Assembly (NCBI RefSeq): GCF_018070345.1
Contig: NZ_JAGPXX010000037.1
Coordinates: forward strand, 23,988 to 56,895
Length of the DNA: 32,908 nt
Direction of reading: 5' to 3'
Origin: Streptomyces sp. F63
Lineage (GTDB): Bacteria > Actinomycetota > Actinomycetes > Streptomycetales > Streptomycetaceae
The position numbers and the translations under genes are program-made. The notes under the pieces are model-generated. The model saw only the letters and a list, made by a program, of their open reading frames with translations, did not search any database and was not told where the DNA came from. This document shows positions 23,121 through 30,349 of the stretch, one piece after another (position 1 is the first letter of the stretch; each line of letters starts with the position of its first letter).

Positions 23121-23138
23121 AGGGGTATTTCCTCTCCT

Positions 23139-23333
23139 ACGCCTGCGAGGTGAGCTGTCGGGTTCGGGCTGGAGTTGCCCGGACGCATTTGCACGGTCGG
23201 CTCGGCCGCCCTGCGCGTCTTCACCCCAAGCCGCACCGTGTGGTGTGTCACACGGTCCGGCGACTTACCTGTGGGTCCCCCGCTCCTGCCGTGGTGGTCG
23301 TGGTTTTCCCCCTCCGGCGGCAGGATTCGGCGT
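23139..23333 (-). promoter_or_regulatory. ydaO-type cyclic-di-AMP riboswitch
   Basis: On the minus strand the leader shows the conserved ydaO/yuaA elements in order: ACGCC closing stem (23333-23329), GAATCC, GGGGGACCCACAGG, a variable hairpin ACCGTGTG-CACACGGT, CTTGGGGTGAAGACG, CCGGGCAACTCC, and AGCCCGAACCCGACAGCTC-ACCTCGCA before the pairing GGCGT (23143-23139). c-di-AMP binding normally shuts off these genes in actinobacteria. The aptamer ends about 18 nt before the start codon and directly abuts the ribosome site. I see no separate terminator hairpin between the two. Confidence 0.95.
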
Positions 23334-23377
23334 CCCGGAGGAAGAATGCCCGCCAAGCGTTCGGCGGAGCAGCGGCA

Positions 23378-23407
23378 AACGTAAGCGCTCGGTTTTCACC
23401 AAGGCAA
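23378..23407 (-). promoter_or_regulatory. Candidate promoter for the riboswitch transcript
   Basis: On the minus strand TTGCCT (23407-23402), an 18-nt spacer and TACGTT (23383-23378) predict initiation near 23371, about 38 nt before the riboswitch closing stem. The whole leader would be about 250 nt. Confidence 0.5.
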
Positions 23408-23592
23408 GGAGAAGTCGGACAGCGCGGTGTTTACCGGAGGTATTCGCGGGCATGGCGTGACCCGGTGCGCACAGGCGCCTGCAAAGAGCGACGGAAATCC
23501 TCGCGGTTTGCCGCCCGAAAACAGCGGAGCGTCACATCCTCGACGGAACAGCGGCATCCCAATGCGGTGGGTCACCATTCCGCTCCGCATTC

Positions 23593-23608
23593 TGTGAAGC
23601 GCGTCACC
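23593..23608. promoter_or_regulatory. Crp-like site
   Basis: TGTGA-N6-TCACC differs from the cAMP-receptor-protein palindrome TGTGA-N6-TCACA at one base. It lies 172 bp before the cbiZ-like start and about 230 bp before the predicted Rpf transcript start, so its target is ambiguous. Crp control of rpf genes is known in Streptomyces and mycobacteria. Confidence 0.4.
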
Positions 23609-23779
23609 GGAAGCCGTTTTGTCCGTTTTGGCAAGATTTCCGGAGAGCGCGGGACGGCGGCCGGGACGGCGGCCGGCCCCCCTGCCCCGCCCCGGCGGCC
23701 GCCGTCTACGATCATGGCCACCGGGCGCCGGGACACCCCCCGGCCGCCGCCCGGACCCGGCCGACGGAGGAACGGCGCC

Positions 23780-24544
23780 GTGACCACCACCCCCCTGCCC
23801 CGCCCCGCGGCCGGACCGGCGCCCGTCCTGCTGCGGGCCGAGCGGCTGGCCCGCGCCGAGGACGGGGCCTGCCGCCACCTCCTGCTGTGGCGCGCCGGGC
23901 CGGGCTGGCGGATGGCCAGCAGCGCCGTCCTGGGCGGGGGCCTCGGTGAGCGCGGCTGGGTGCTCAACGCCCAGGTACGGCCCGGCTACAGCCGGACCGA
24001 CCCCGGCCGCCACCTGGCCGGGCTGGCCCGCGACGCCGGGCTGACCGGGCCCGGTGTGGGCCTGATGACCGCGGCCGAGGTCGACGCGTGCACCCGCGCT
24101 GCCGACGGCGGGGTGGAGGCACTGGTCACCACCGGCATCGGTGTCTCCGGCTGGGCCGCCTCCCCCGCCCCCGGCTCCCCGGCCGCCCCGCCGCCGGGGA
24201 CGGTCAACATCGTCGTCGCCGTCCCGGCTCCGCTCGGGGACGCGGCCCTGGTCAACGCCGTGGCCACGGCGACGGAGGCCAAGGTCCAGGCGCTGCTGGA
24301 GGCGGGCTACGACTGCTCCGGCACCCCCTCGGACGCGGTGTGCGTGGCGGCCCGCGCACCCCGTCCCGGCGAGGAGGAGGAAGCCTTCGGCGGTCCGCGC
24401 TCCCTCTGGGGTGCGCGGCTGGCCCGGGCCGTCCACGCCGCCGTACGGGAGGGCGCCCTGCGGGAGCGGAAGCGCGCGGCGGGCGCACGCGACCGGCCGG
24501 AGCCGCATCCGCGCCCCCTGCCCGGCTGCCGCGCGGAGGTCTGA
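23780..24544 (+). CDS. cbiZ: Adenosylcobinamide amidohydrolase (CbiZ-like)
   Basis: A 254-residue cytoplasmic enzyme that would cut the aminopropanol amide of adenosylcobinamide to give adenosylcobyric acid, letting the cell salvage incomplete corrinoids. The family is recognised from SAVLGGGLGERGWVLNAQV, GVGLMTAAEVDA, VTTGIGVSGWA, NIVVAVPAPLGDAALVNAVATATEAKVQALLEAG and the DCSGTPSDAVCVAA segment. The last ~30 residues are basic and disordered. GTG is the start, with GGAGG 9-10 nt before. No cobalamin riboswitch or other cobalamin gene is seen, so the salvage role rests on the family alone. Confidence 0.87.
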   Translation: MTTTPLPRPAAGPAPVLLRAERLARAEDGACRHLLLWRAGPGWRMASSAVLGGGLGERGWVLNAQVRPGYSRTDPGRHLAGLARDAGLTGPGVGLMTAAEVDACTRAADGGVEALVTTGIGVSGWAASPAPGSPAAPPPGTVNIVVAVPAPLGDAALVNAVATATEAKVQALLEAGYDCSGTPSDAVCVAARAPRPGEEEEAFGGPRSLWGARLARAVHAAVREGALRERKRAAGARDRPEPHPRPLPGCRAEV

Positions 24545-24551
24545 ACCCCCG

Positions 24552-24567
24552 CCCCGGAGGCCCGGGG
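24552..24567. terminator. Short hairpin between convergent cbiZ-like and MreB-like genes
   Basis: ccccgg-aggc-ccgggg, a perfect 6-bp stem with 4-nt loop, lies 7 bp after the cbiZ-like stop in a 62-bp convergent gap. Weak on sequence alone. Confidence 0.35.
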
Positions 24568-24606
24568 GCACCGCTGCGCGGAGGCCGTCCGCGGTCGCTG
24601 CGCTCC

Positions 24607-25638
24607 TCACAGCGGGGCCAGCATCTGCTCGCGGGCGGCCGGGTCCACGTCGTCGATCCAGCGCACGGCGCCGTCGAGCACGGAGGAGCGCGGCGCCCCG
24701 GCGAGGTGGACGGTCATGCCGATGGCCCGGCCCAGCCGGTCCGGGAGGCCGTCGAAGAGCGCCCCGCCCCCCGTGACCACCAGCCCGCGCTCCACGATGT
24801 CGTCCGCGACACCGCCCGGGCAGTTGCCGATGGCGGCGACGACCAGCCGGGCGATGCGCCGGATCTCCGGCTCGATGAGGTCCCGCAGTTCCCCGGCCGC
24901 GACCGAGACGGTCTTGGGCAGGTCGTTGACCCGGTCCCGGCCCCGGACCGGCAGGCGGGTGCCGGGGGCGCTCTCCGCCACCCGGCCGAGGCCGGTCTTG
25001 ACGGCCTCGGCCGCGCTCGTGCTGAGCGCCAGGACGTGCTCGCGCTGGAGGTGGGTGACCAGCGCGGAGGTCACGGCATCGCCCGCGACCGGCGAGGACT
25101 CGGCGGCGACCAGGGTCCCGAAGGCGAAGGCACAGATCTCCGTGGTTCCGGCGCCGATGTCGACGATCATGGTGCCGCCGGAGTCCCAGAGCGGCAGGCC
25201 GGCCCCGAGCGCCGCGAGCAGCCCCTTGGGCAGCAGCCGCACCCAGCGGGCGCCGGCCTGGAGCAGCACTTCCTCGGCGGCGATCCGCTGCACCTCGGTG
25301 GCGGAGGCGGGGACGCCGGTGACGACCCCGGGCGGCAGCAGACCGCGCCGGGAGGGGCGGCCGTCGCCCAGCGCGTGCCGGAGGAGCAGGGCGGCGGCGT
25401 CGAAGTCCGTGACCACGCCGCGGCCGAGCGGCACGACGGCCTCGATGTCCGGCGGGGTGCGGCCGAGGACGCGGGCCGCCTGGTCGCCGACGGCCACCAC
25501 CTGCCGGGACCCCGCGGTCACCGCGATGACGGACGCGCCGTCGTAGCGGTGGGTGCCGCGCGGCCCGCGGACGCGGAGACGGGAGGTGCCGAGGTCCACC
25601 GCTACGGGCGGTCCGCCGGAGGTGCGGGACCAGCGCAT
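24607..25638 (-). CDS. MreB-like actin-family protein
   Basis: A 343-residue actin/Hsp70-fold ATPase of the MreB/Mbl family. Phosphate loop 1 is VAVDLGTSRLRV (D15), phosphate loop 2 is TMIVDIGAGTTEI, and the adenosine motif is GLVVTGGGALFDGL. Compared with true MreB the polymerisation and membrane-binding segments look divergent, which fits the additional short MreB-like paralogue found in Streptomyces beside MreB and Mbl; those act in spore-wall formation and stress resistance. The mre/rod gene neighbours are absent. AAAGGA lies about 8 nt before the ATG. It is 205 bp downstream of the 6-phosphogluconate dehydrogenase gene; nothing is visible in that gap. Confidence 0.88.
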   Translation of the reverse strand: MRWSRTSGGPPVAVDLGTSRLRVRGPRGTHRYDGASVIAVTAGSRQVVAVGDQAARVLGRTPPDIEAVVPLGRGVVTDFDAAALLLRHALGDGRPSRRGLLPPGVVTGVPASATEVQRIAAEEVLLQAGARWVRLLPKGLLAALGAGLPLWDSGGTMIVDIGAGTTEICAFAFGTLVAAESSPVAGDAVTSALVTHLQREHVLALSTSAAEAVKTGLGRVAESAPGTRLPVRGRDRVNDLPKTVSVAAGELRDLIEPEIRRIARLVVAAIGNCPGGVADDIVERGLVVTGGGALFDGLPDRLGRAIGMTVHLAGAPRSSVLDGAVRWIDDVDPAAREQMLAPL

Positions 25639-25843
25639 GGGGAGTCCTTTCCGGACGGCTGCTCTCCGGTCAGACTCGCGCGGGCGGGACCGGCGGCGGG
25701 CCAGGCGCTCCCCGCACTCCCTCGAAAGTGTGATGATCTGCCTGCACGGCCCGTCCGCACGGCCCGCGGCGGGCCCCCGCGCCGGGAGCCCCGCCCCCGC
25801 CGCCGGGAGCCCGCCGCGGCCGCGCCCGGTGGCCGCCCCCGCC

Positions 25844-27292
25844 TCAGCCGGCGACCTCGGAGCGGTCCCCGCCCCAGAGCGTGTGGAAGCTGCCCCCGCG
25901 GTCCACGCGCCGGTAGGTGTGCGCCCCGAAGTAGTCGCGCTGGCCCTGGGTGAGCGCGGCCGGGAGCCGTTCGGCGCGGAGGGCGTCGTAGTACGCGAGG
26001 GCGGCGGAGAAACCGGGGGCCGGCACCCCGTGTGCCACCGCCGTGCCGACCACCGTGCGCCAGTCCCGCTGCGCCGCGCCGATCTCCCCGGCGAACTCCC
26101 GGTCGGCCAGCAGCGTGGGCAGCTTGGGATCGGTGTCGAAGGCGGCACGGATGCGGTCGAGGAACGCGGCCCGGATGATGCAGCCGCCGCGCCAGATCGT
26201 GGCCACCGCCCCCGGGTCGATCGACCAGCCGTACTCGGCGGCGGCCGCGTCGATCATGTTCCAGCCCTGGGCGTAGGAGACGACCTTGGAGGCGTAGAGC
26301 GCCTGCTCCACCTGGTCGGCGAAGTGCCGGGCGTCCTCCGCCCCGAGGGCGGGGCGCTGCGGGCCGGGCAGGCCGCCCGCGGCCTGCCGCAGCTCCGCGT
26401 GGCCGGAGACGGAGCGGGCGAAGACGGCCTCGGCGATGCCGGAGACCGGCACGCCCAGGTCCAGCGCCGTCTGCACGGTCCAGCGGCCGGTGCCCTTCTG
26501 GCCGGCGCTGTCGGCGACGACGTCCACGAAGGGCCGGCCCGTCACGGCGTCGGTGTGGGCCAGCACCTCGGCGGTGATCTCGATGAGATACGAGTCGAGG
26601 CGGCCGGTGTTCCAGGTGCGGAAGATCTCGGCGATCTCGGCGGGCCGGTAGCCGGCGACCTGGCGCAGCAGGTCGTAGGCCTCACCGATGAGCTGCATGT
26701 CGGCGTACTCGATGCCGTTGTGCACCATCTTGACGAAGTGCCCGGCGCCGTCCGCCCCGATGTGGGTGCAGCAGGGCGTGCCGTCGGCCGCCTTGGCGGA
26801 GATGTCCTCCAGCAGGGGGCCGAGGGCGGCGTAGGCCTCGGGCGAGCCGCCGGGCATGATGCTGGGCCCGTTGAGGGCGCCCTCCTCGCCGCCGGAGATC
26901 CCGGTGCCGACGAAGTGGAGGCCGCGCTCGCGCAGCGCGGCCTCCCGGCGCCGGGTGTCCTCGAAGTGCGCGTTGCCGCCGTCGATGATCATGTCGCCGG
27001 CTTCGAGCAGCGGGACGAACTCGTCGATCACCGCGTCGGTGGACATGCCCGCCTTCACCATGATCACCAGGCGGCGGGGCCGCTCCAGCGAGGCGACGAA
27101 GGCGGCCGGATCGTCGGAGGGGAGGAAGGTGCCCTCGTGGCCGAACTCCTCGACCAGGGCACGGGTCCGGGTCGCGGTGCGGTTGTGCAGCGCCACGGTG
27201 TAGCCGTGCCGGGCGAGGTTGCGGGCCAGGTTGCGGCCCATCACCGCCAGCCCGGTGACTCCGATCTGCGCCTTCGTCCCGGTGTCTGCCAT
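25844..27292 (-). CDS. gnd: 6-phosphogluconate dehydrogenase, decarboxylating
   Basis: A 482-residue full-length enzyme converting 6-phosphogluconate to ribulose 5-phosphate and CO2 with reduction of NADP+. The Rossmann motif is GVTGLAVMGRNLA, with NRT at the end of strand 2 typical of NADP users. Catalytic segments are complete: GTGISGGEEGA, GPSIMPGG, HFVKMVHNGIEYADMQ with the catalytic Lys, and the C-terminal domain ending RRVDRGGSFHTLW. GGGAG lies about 10 nt before the ATG. It follows the phosphoketolase gene by 128 bp on the same strand, pairing pentose-phosphate supply with phosphoketolase use. Streptomycetes often carry several gnd copies; this may be a secondary one. Confidence 0.96.
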   Translation of the reverse strand: MADTGTKAQIGVTGLAVMGRNLARNLARHGYTVALHNRTATRTRALVEEFGHEGTFLPSDDPAAFVASLERPRRLVIMVKAGMSTDAVIDEFVPLLEAGDMIIDGGNAHFEDTRRREAALRERGLHFVGTGISGGEEGALNGPSIMPGGSPEAYAALGPLLEDISAKAADGTPCCTHIGADGAGHFVKMVHNGIEYADMQLIGEAYDLLRQVAGYRPAEIAEIFRTWNTGRLDSYLIEITAEVLAHTDAVTGRPFVDVVADSAGQKGTGRWTVQTALDLGVPVSGIAEAVFARSVSGHAELRQAAGGLPGPQRPALGAEDARHFADQVEQALYASKVVSYAQGWNMIDAAAAEYGWSIDPGAVATIWRGGCIIRAAFLDRIRAAFDTDPKLPTLLADREFAGEIGAAQRDWRTVVGTAVAHGVPAPGFSAALAYYDALRAERLPAALTQGQRDYFGAHTYRRVDRGGSFHTLWGGDRSEVAG

Positions 27293-27420
27293 ATCTCAAG
27301 ACTCCCTCGGTGGCGGGATGGCCCCGCGTCTGTTGCCTCTGCTGCGGTCGCTGCGCTGCCGGTTCCGCCGTACCGCCGCGGCGCTGCCGCCCGCGGTCCC
27401 TCCGTCCCCGCGGGGGGCCG

Positions 27421-29790
27421 CTAGTCCCAGCTCCAGTCGCGGACCTCGGGCATGTCCTGGCCGTGCTCCCGGATGTACGAGCGGTGTTCGTTGCGCTTGT
27501 CCTTCATCAGCTGGCGGACCCCGATCGCCCGGAGCGCCAGCCCGGGCACCCGGTCGATGACGTCCATGACCAGCCGGTAGCGGTCCATGTCGTTCAGCAC
27601 GACCATGTCGAACGGTGTTGTGGTGGTGCCCTGCTCCTTGTATCCCCGGACGTGGATGTTGGGGTGGCCGTTCCGCCGGTAGGTGAGCCGGTGGATCAGC
27701 CACGGGTAGCCGTGGTAGGCGAAGATGACGGGCTTGTCGGCGGTGAATACGGCGTCGAACCCGTGATCGTTCAGCCCGCTGGGATGTTCCGTGTGCGGCA
27801 GCAGCCGCATCAGGTCCACGACGTTCACCACCCGGACGGCGAGCTCCGGCAGATGCGCGCGGAGCAGTCCGGCCGCCGCCATGACCTCCTGCGTCGGGAC
27901 GTCGCCCGCGGCGGCGAGGACCACGTCCGGCTCCCGCCCGGTGTCGCTGCCGGCCCAGTCCCACACACTGACGCCGCGCTCCACGTGGTGGACGGCGTCG
28001 TCGAGGGAGAGCCAGTCGAAGCAGGGCTGCTTCCCGGCCGCGACGATATTGATCAGGTCGCGGCTGTCGAGCGTCTTCCCGGCGACGGCCAGCAGGGTGT
28101 TGGCGTCCGGCGGCAGATAGACCCGGATGGTCTGCGGGTCCTTGTTGACCATGTGGTCGATGAAGCCGGGGTCCTGGTGCGAGAAGCCGTTGTGGTCCTG
28201 CCGCCAGACGTGCGAGGTGAGCAGGTAGTTCAGGGAGGCCAGCGGCATTCGCCAGGGCAGGTGCCGGGAGACCTTCAGCCACTTGGCGTGCTGGTTCGCC
28301 ATGGACGTCACGATGTGGATGAACGCCTCGTACGAGGAGAACAGGCCGTGCCGCCCGGTCAGGAGATACCCCTCCAGCCAGCCCTGGCAGTTGTGCTCCG
28401 AGAGCATCTCCAGCACCCGGCCGTCGCGGCTCAGGTGCTCGTCGGTCGGCAGCAGCGCGTCCTGCCAGCCCTTGCCGCTCGCGTCGTAGACGTCCTGGAG
28501 GCGGTTGGAGGCCGTCTCGTCCGGCCCGAACAGCCGGAAGTCCCGGCTGTTCTCCGTCCGCCGTATCAGATCGCGCAGCAGCCCGCCCAGGATCCGGGTG
28601 GGCTCGTGCAGGGTGGCGCCCGGCGCGGAGACCTTCACCGCGTAGTCCCGGATCGGCGGCACCGGCAGACTCCGCAGCAGGCGGCCGCCGTTGGTGTGCG
28701 GGTTCGAGCCGAGCCGCCGGTCGCCCGCGGGGACGTGGCCGAGCACCTCGGGGCGGGGCCGGCCCTGCTCGTCGAAGAGCTCCTCCGGGCGGTAGGAGCG
28801 CATCCACTCCTCCAGCTGCCGCAGATGCCCGGGGCTCTCCCGCAGGCCCGACAGCGGCACCTGGTGGGCGCGCCAGGTGCCCTCCACCGGCTTGCCGTCG
28901 ACGGTGGCCGGTCCCGTCCAGCCCTTGGGCGTCCGCAGCACGATCATGGGCCAGCGGGGGCGTCCGGCCGCCCCGTCCTCGCGGGCCGCCCGCTGGTGCT
29001 CCGCGATCCGGTCCAGGCAGTGGTCGAGGGCGGCGGCCAGGGCGTGGTGCACGGCGGCCGGGTCGTCGCCCTCGACGTACACCGGCTCGTGGCCGTGGCC
29101 GCGGAGCAGCTGGTCCAGTTCCTCGCGCGGCAGGCGGGAGAGGACCGTCGGGTTGGCGATCTTGTAGCCGTTGAGGTGGAGGATCGGCAGGACGGCGCCG
29201 TCGTGCACCGGGTCGAGGAACTTGTTGCCGTGCCAGCCGGTGGCCAGCGGGCCCGTCTCGGCCTCGCCGTCGCCGATGATCGCGGCGACGACCAGCCCGG
29301 GGTTGTCGAAGGCCGCGCCGTAGGCGTGGCTGAGCGCGTAGCCCAGCTCGCCGCCCTCGTGGATGGAGCCGGGAGTCTCCGGGGCGACGTGGCTCGGCAC
29401 CCCGCCGGGGAAGGAGAACTGCCGGAAGAGCCGGGCCATGCCCTCGGCGTCGCGGGAGACGTCCGGGTAGACGTCGGAGTAGCTGCCGTCCAGCCAGCAG
29501 CAGGCGAGGGTCGCGGGGCCGCCGTGGCCGGGACCGGTGATGTGGATGGCGTCCAGGTCCCGGGCCTTGATCACCCGGTTGAGGTGGGCGTAGACCAGGT
29601 TGAGGCCGGGTGTGGTGCCCCAGTGCCCCAGCAGCCGCGGCTTGATGTGCTCCACGGCCAGCGGCTCGTCCGGCAGCGGGTTCGCGAGCAGGTAGATCTG
29701 GCCCACGGCCAGATAGTTCGCGGCCCGCCAGTAGCGGTCCAGCGTGGCGAGGTCGTCGTCGGACAGGTGCGCTGCCTGAGCCGTGGCCAT
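27421..29790 (-). CDS. xfp: Phosphoketolase
   Basis: A 789-residue thiamine-diphosphate enzyme splitting xylulose 5-phosphate (and perhaps fructose 6-phosphate) with phosphate into acetyl phosphate and glyceraldehyde 3-phosphate (or erythrose 4-phosphate). The N-terminal domain has GPGHGGPA, PETPGSIHEGGELGYALSHAYGA and the thiamine motif IGDGEAETGPLATGWHGNKF...NGYKIANPT. The middle and C-terminal domains show FGPDETASNRL, EHNCQGWLEGYLLTGRHG, FSHQDPGFIDH and GYKEQGTTTTPFDM. Length and motifs are normal for the family. AGAGG about 10 nt before the ATG fixes the start; a longer frame to 29946 has no support. The gene sits directly before gnd. Confidence 0.97.
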   Translation of the reverse strand: MATAQAAHLSDDDLATLDRYWRAANYLAVGQIYLLANPLPDEPLAVEHIKPRLLGHWGTTPGLNLVYAHLNRVIKARDLDAIHITGPGHGGPATLACCWLDGSYSDVYPDVSRDAEGMARLFRQFSFPGGVPSHVAPETPGSIHEGGELGYALSHAYGAAFDNPGLVVAAIIGDGEAETGPLATGWHGNKFLDPVHDGAVLPILHLNGYKIANPTVLSRLPREELDQLLRGHGHEPVYVEGDDPAAVHHALAAALDHCLDRIAEHQRAAREDGAAGRPRWPMIVLRTPKGWTGPATVDGKPVEGTWRAHQVPLSGLRESPGHLRQLEEWMRSYRPEELFDEQGRPRPEVLGHVPAGDRRLGSNPHTNGGRLLRSLPVPPIRDYAVKVSAPGATLHEPTRILGGLLRDLIRRTENSRDFRLFGPDETASNRLQDVYDASGKGWQDALLPTDEHLSRDGRVLEMLSEHNCQGWLEGYLLTGRHGLFSSYEAFIHIVTSMANQHAKWLKVSRHLPWRMPLASLNYLLTSHVWRQDHNGFSHQDPGFIDHMVNKDPQTIRVYLPPDANTLLAVAGKTLDSRDLINIVAAGKQPCFDWLSLDDAVHHVERGVSVWDWAGSDTGREPDVVLAAAGDVPTQEVMAAAGLLRAHLPELAVRVVNVVDLMRLLPHTEHPSGLNDHGFDAVFTADKPVIFAYHGYPWLIHRLTYRRNGHPNIHVRGYKEQGTTTTPFDMVVLNDMDRYRLVMDVIDRVPGLALRAIGVRQLMKDKRNEHRSYIREHGQDMPEVRDWSWD

Positions 29791-30297
29791 ACTGTTCGCC
29801 TCTCGAATCGGCCGTGCGGTCTTCGGTGCGTGATCAGCCGTGCGTGCTCTTCCCGCGCGGGCGGGGGCGCGACAGCCCCGCGCCGCCCGGCCCGGCGGAT
29901 ATCCCCCGCCGCCACTCCATACTCCCCCGTTCCGTCCCGAACTCACCGGAATTCAGCCGGAGTTCTCCGCCGCTGCCGCCGCCGTCGCCTCGCGTTCCCG
30001 CCGGTCCCGGCGGGCATGCCGGCGGTCCCCGGCGGTGGCGTCGACGATGTCGGGGAAGCTCCGGCCGGCCGTGGGCCGTTCGTTCCCCATCGGCGCTCTC
30101 GATCCGCTCGGACGCCTCCTCGGCCTCCCCGCCGTCGAGCCCGCCGATCAGTCGGCACGCGCCGCGACCGGGGTGGAGTCCCTGCCCAGCCGCATCGTCA
30201 GGAGCGTGGTGACGGTGCGGTCGGCGCCGACTGCTCGCCGGCGAAGGCGTGGATCCCCGCCGCGGCACCGGGCCCCGCGCCACGCGCCCGGTGACCG
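29791..30297. other. Spacer upstream of phosphoketolase, no gene seen
   Basis: About 500 bp between the phosphoketolase start and the hairpin of the LytR-type gene. Open frames here are Arg/Pro-rich without recognisable domains or ribosome sites. It contains a SigB-like candidate (29899-29922) and an imperfect inverted repeat (29939-29965, GAACTC...GAGTTC with inner CCGG pairs) about 150 bp upstream of the phosphoketolase ATG. Confidence 0.65.
29899..29922 (-). promoter_or_regulatory. Weak SigB-like promoter candidate before phosphoketolase
   Basis: On the minus strand GTAT (29922-29919), a 14-nt spacer and GGATAT (29904-29899) match GNNT-N14-16-GGGTAY with one mismatch. The -35 pattern is so loose that chance matches are expected; I include it because no housekeeping promoter is evident in this gap. 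Confidence 0.22.
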
Positions 30298-30325
30298 CCG
30301 CCCGTCCGTGATCACGGACGGGCGG
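30298..30325 (-). terminator. 28-bp perfect palindrome after the LytR-CpsA-Psr gene
   Basis: A perfect inverted repeat around tgatca (ccgcccgtccg...cggacgggcgg) lies 25 bp past the stop at 30350. It can fold as a stem of about 12 bp with a 4-nt loop. A terminator role is inferred from strength and position. Confidence 0.75.
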
Positions 30326-30349
30326 GCCCGCGGCGCCGGCACGGGAGCG

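Noticed and set aside
23540..23779. Possible cobalamin riboswitch before the cbiZ-like gene
   Set aside because: The B12-box and the GCCACTG-type core are absent; the gap shows only a Crp-like site and short ccgtttt repeats.
24088..25953. Long plus-strand open frame over the cbiZ-like and MreB-like genes
   Set aside because: Out of frame with cbiZ and antisense to MreB; Arg/Gly/Pro-rich and without motifs.
29834..30283. A 149-codon minus-strand frame upstream of phosphoketolase
   Set aside because: Arg/Gly/Pro-rich, no domain, no ribosome site; judged intergenic, although a decayed gene cannot be fully excluded.
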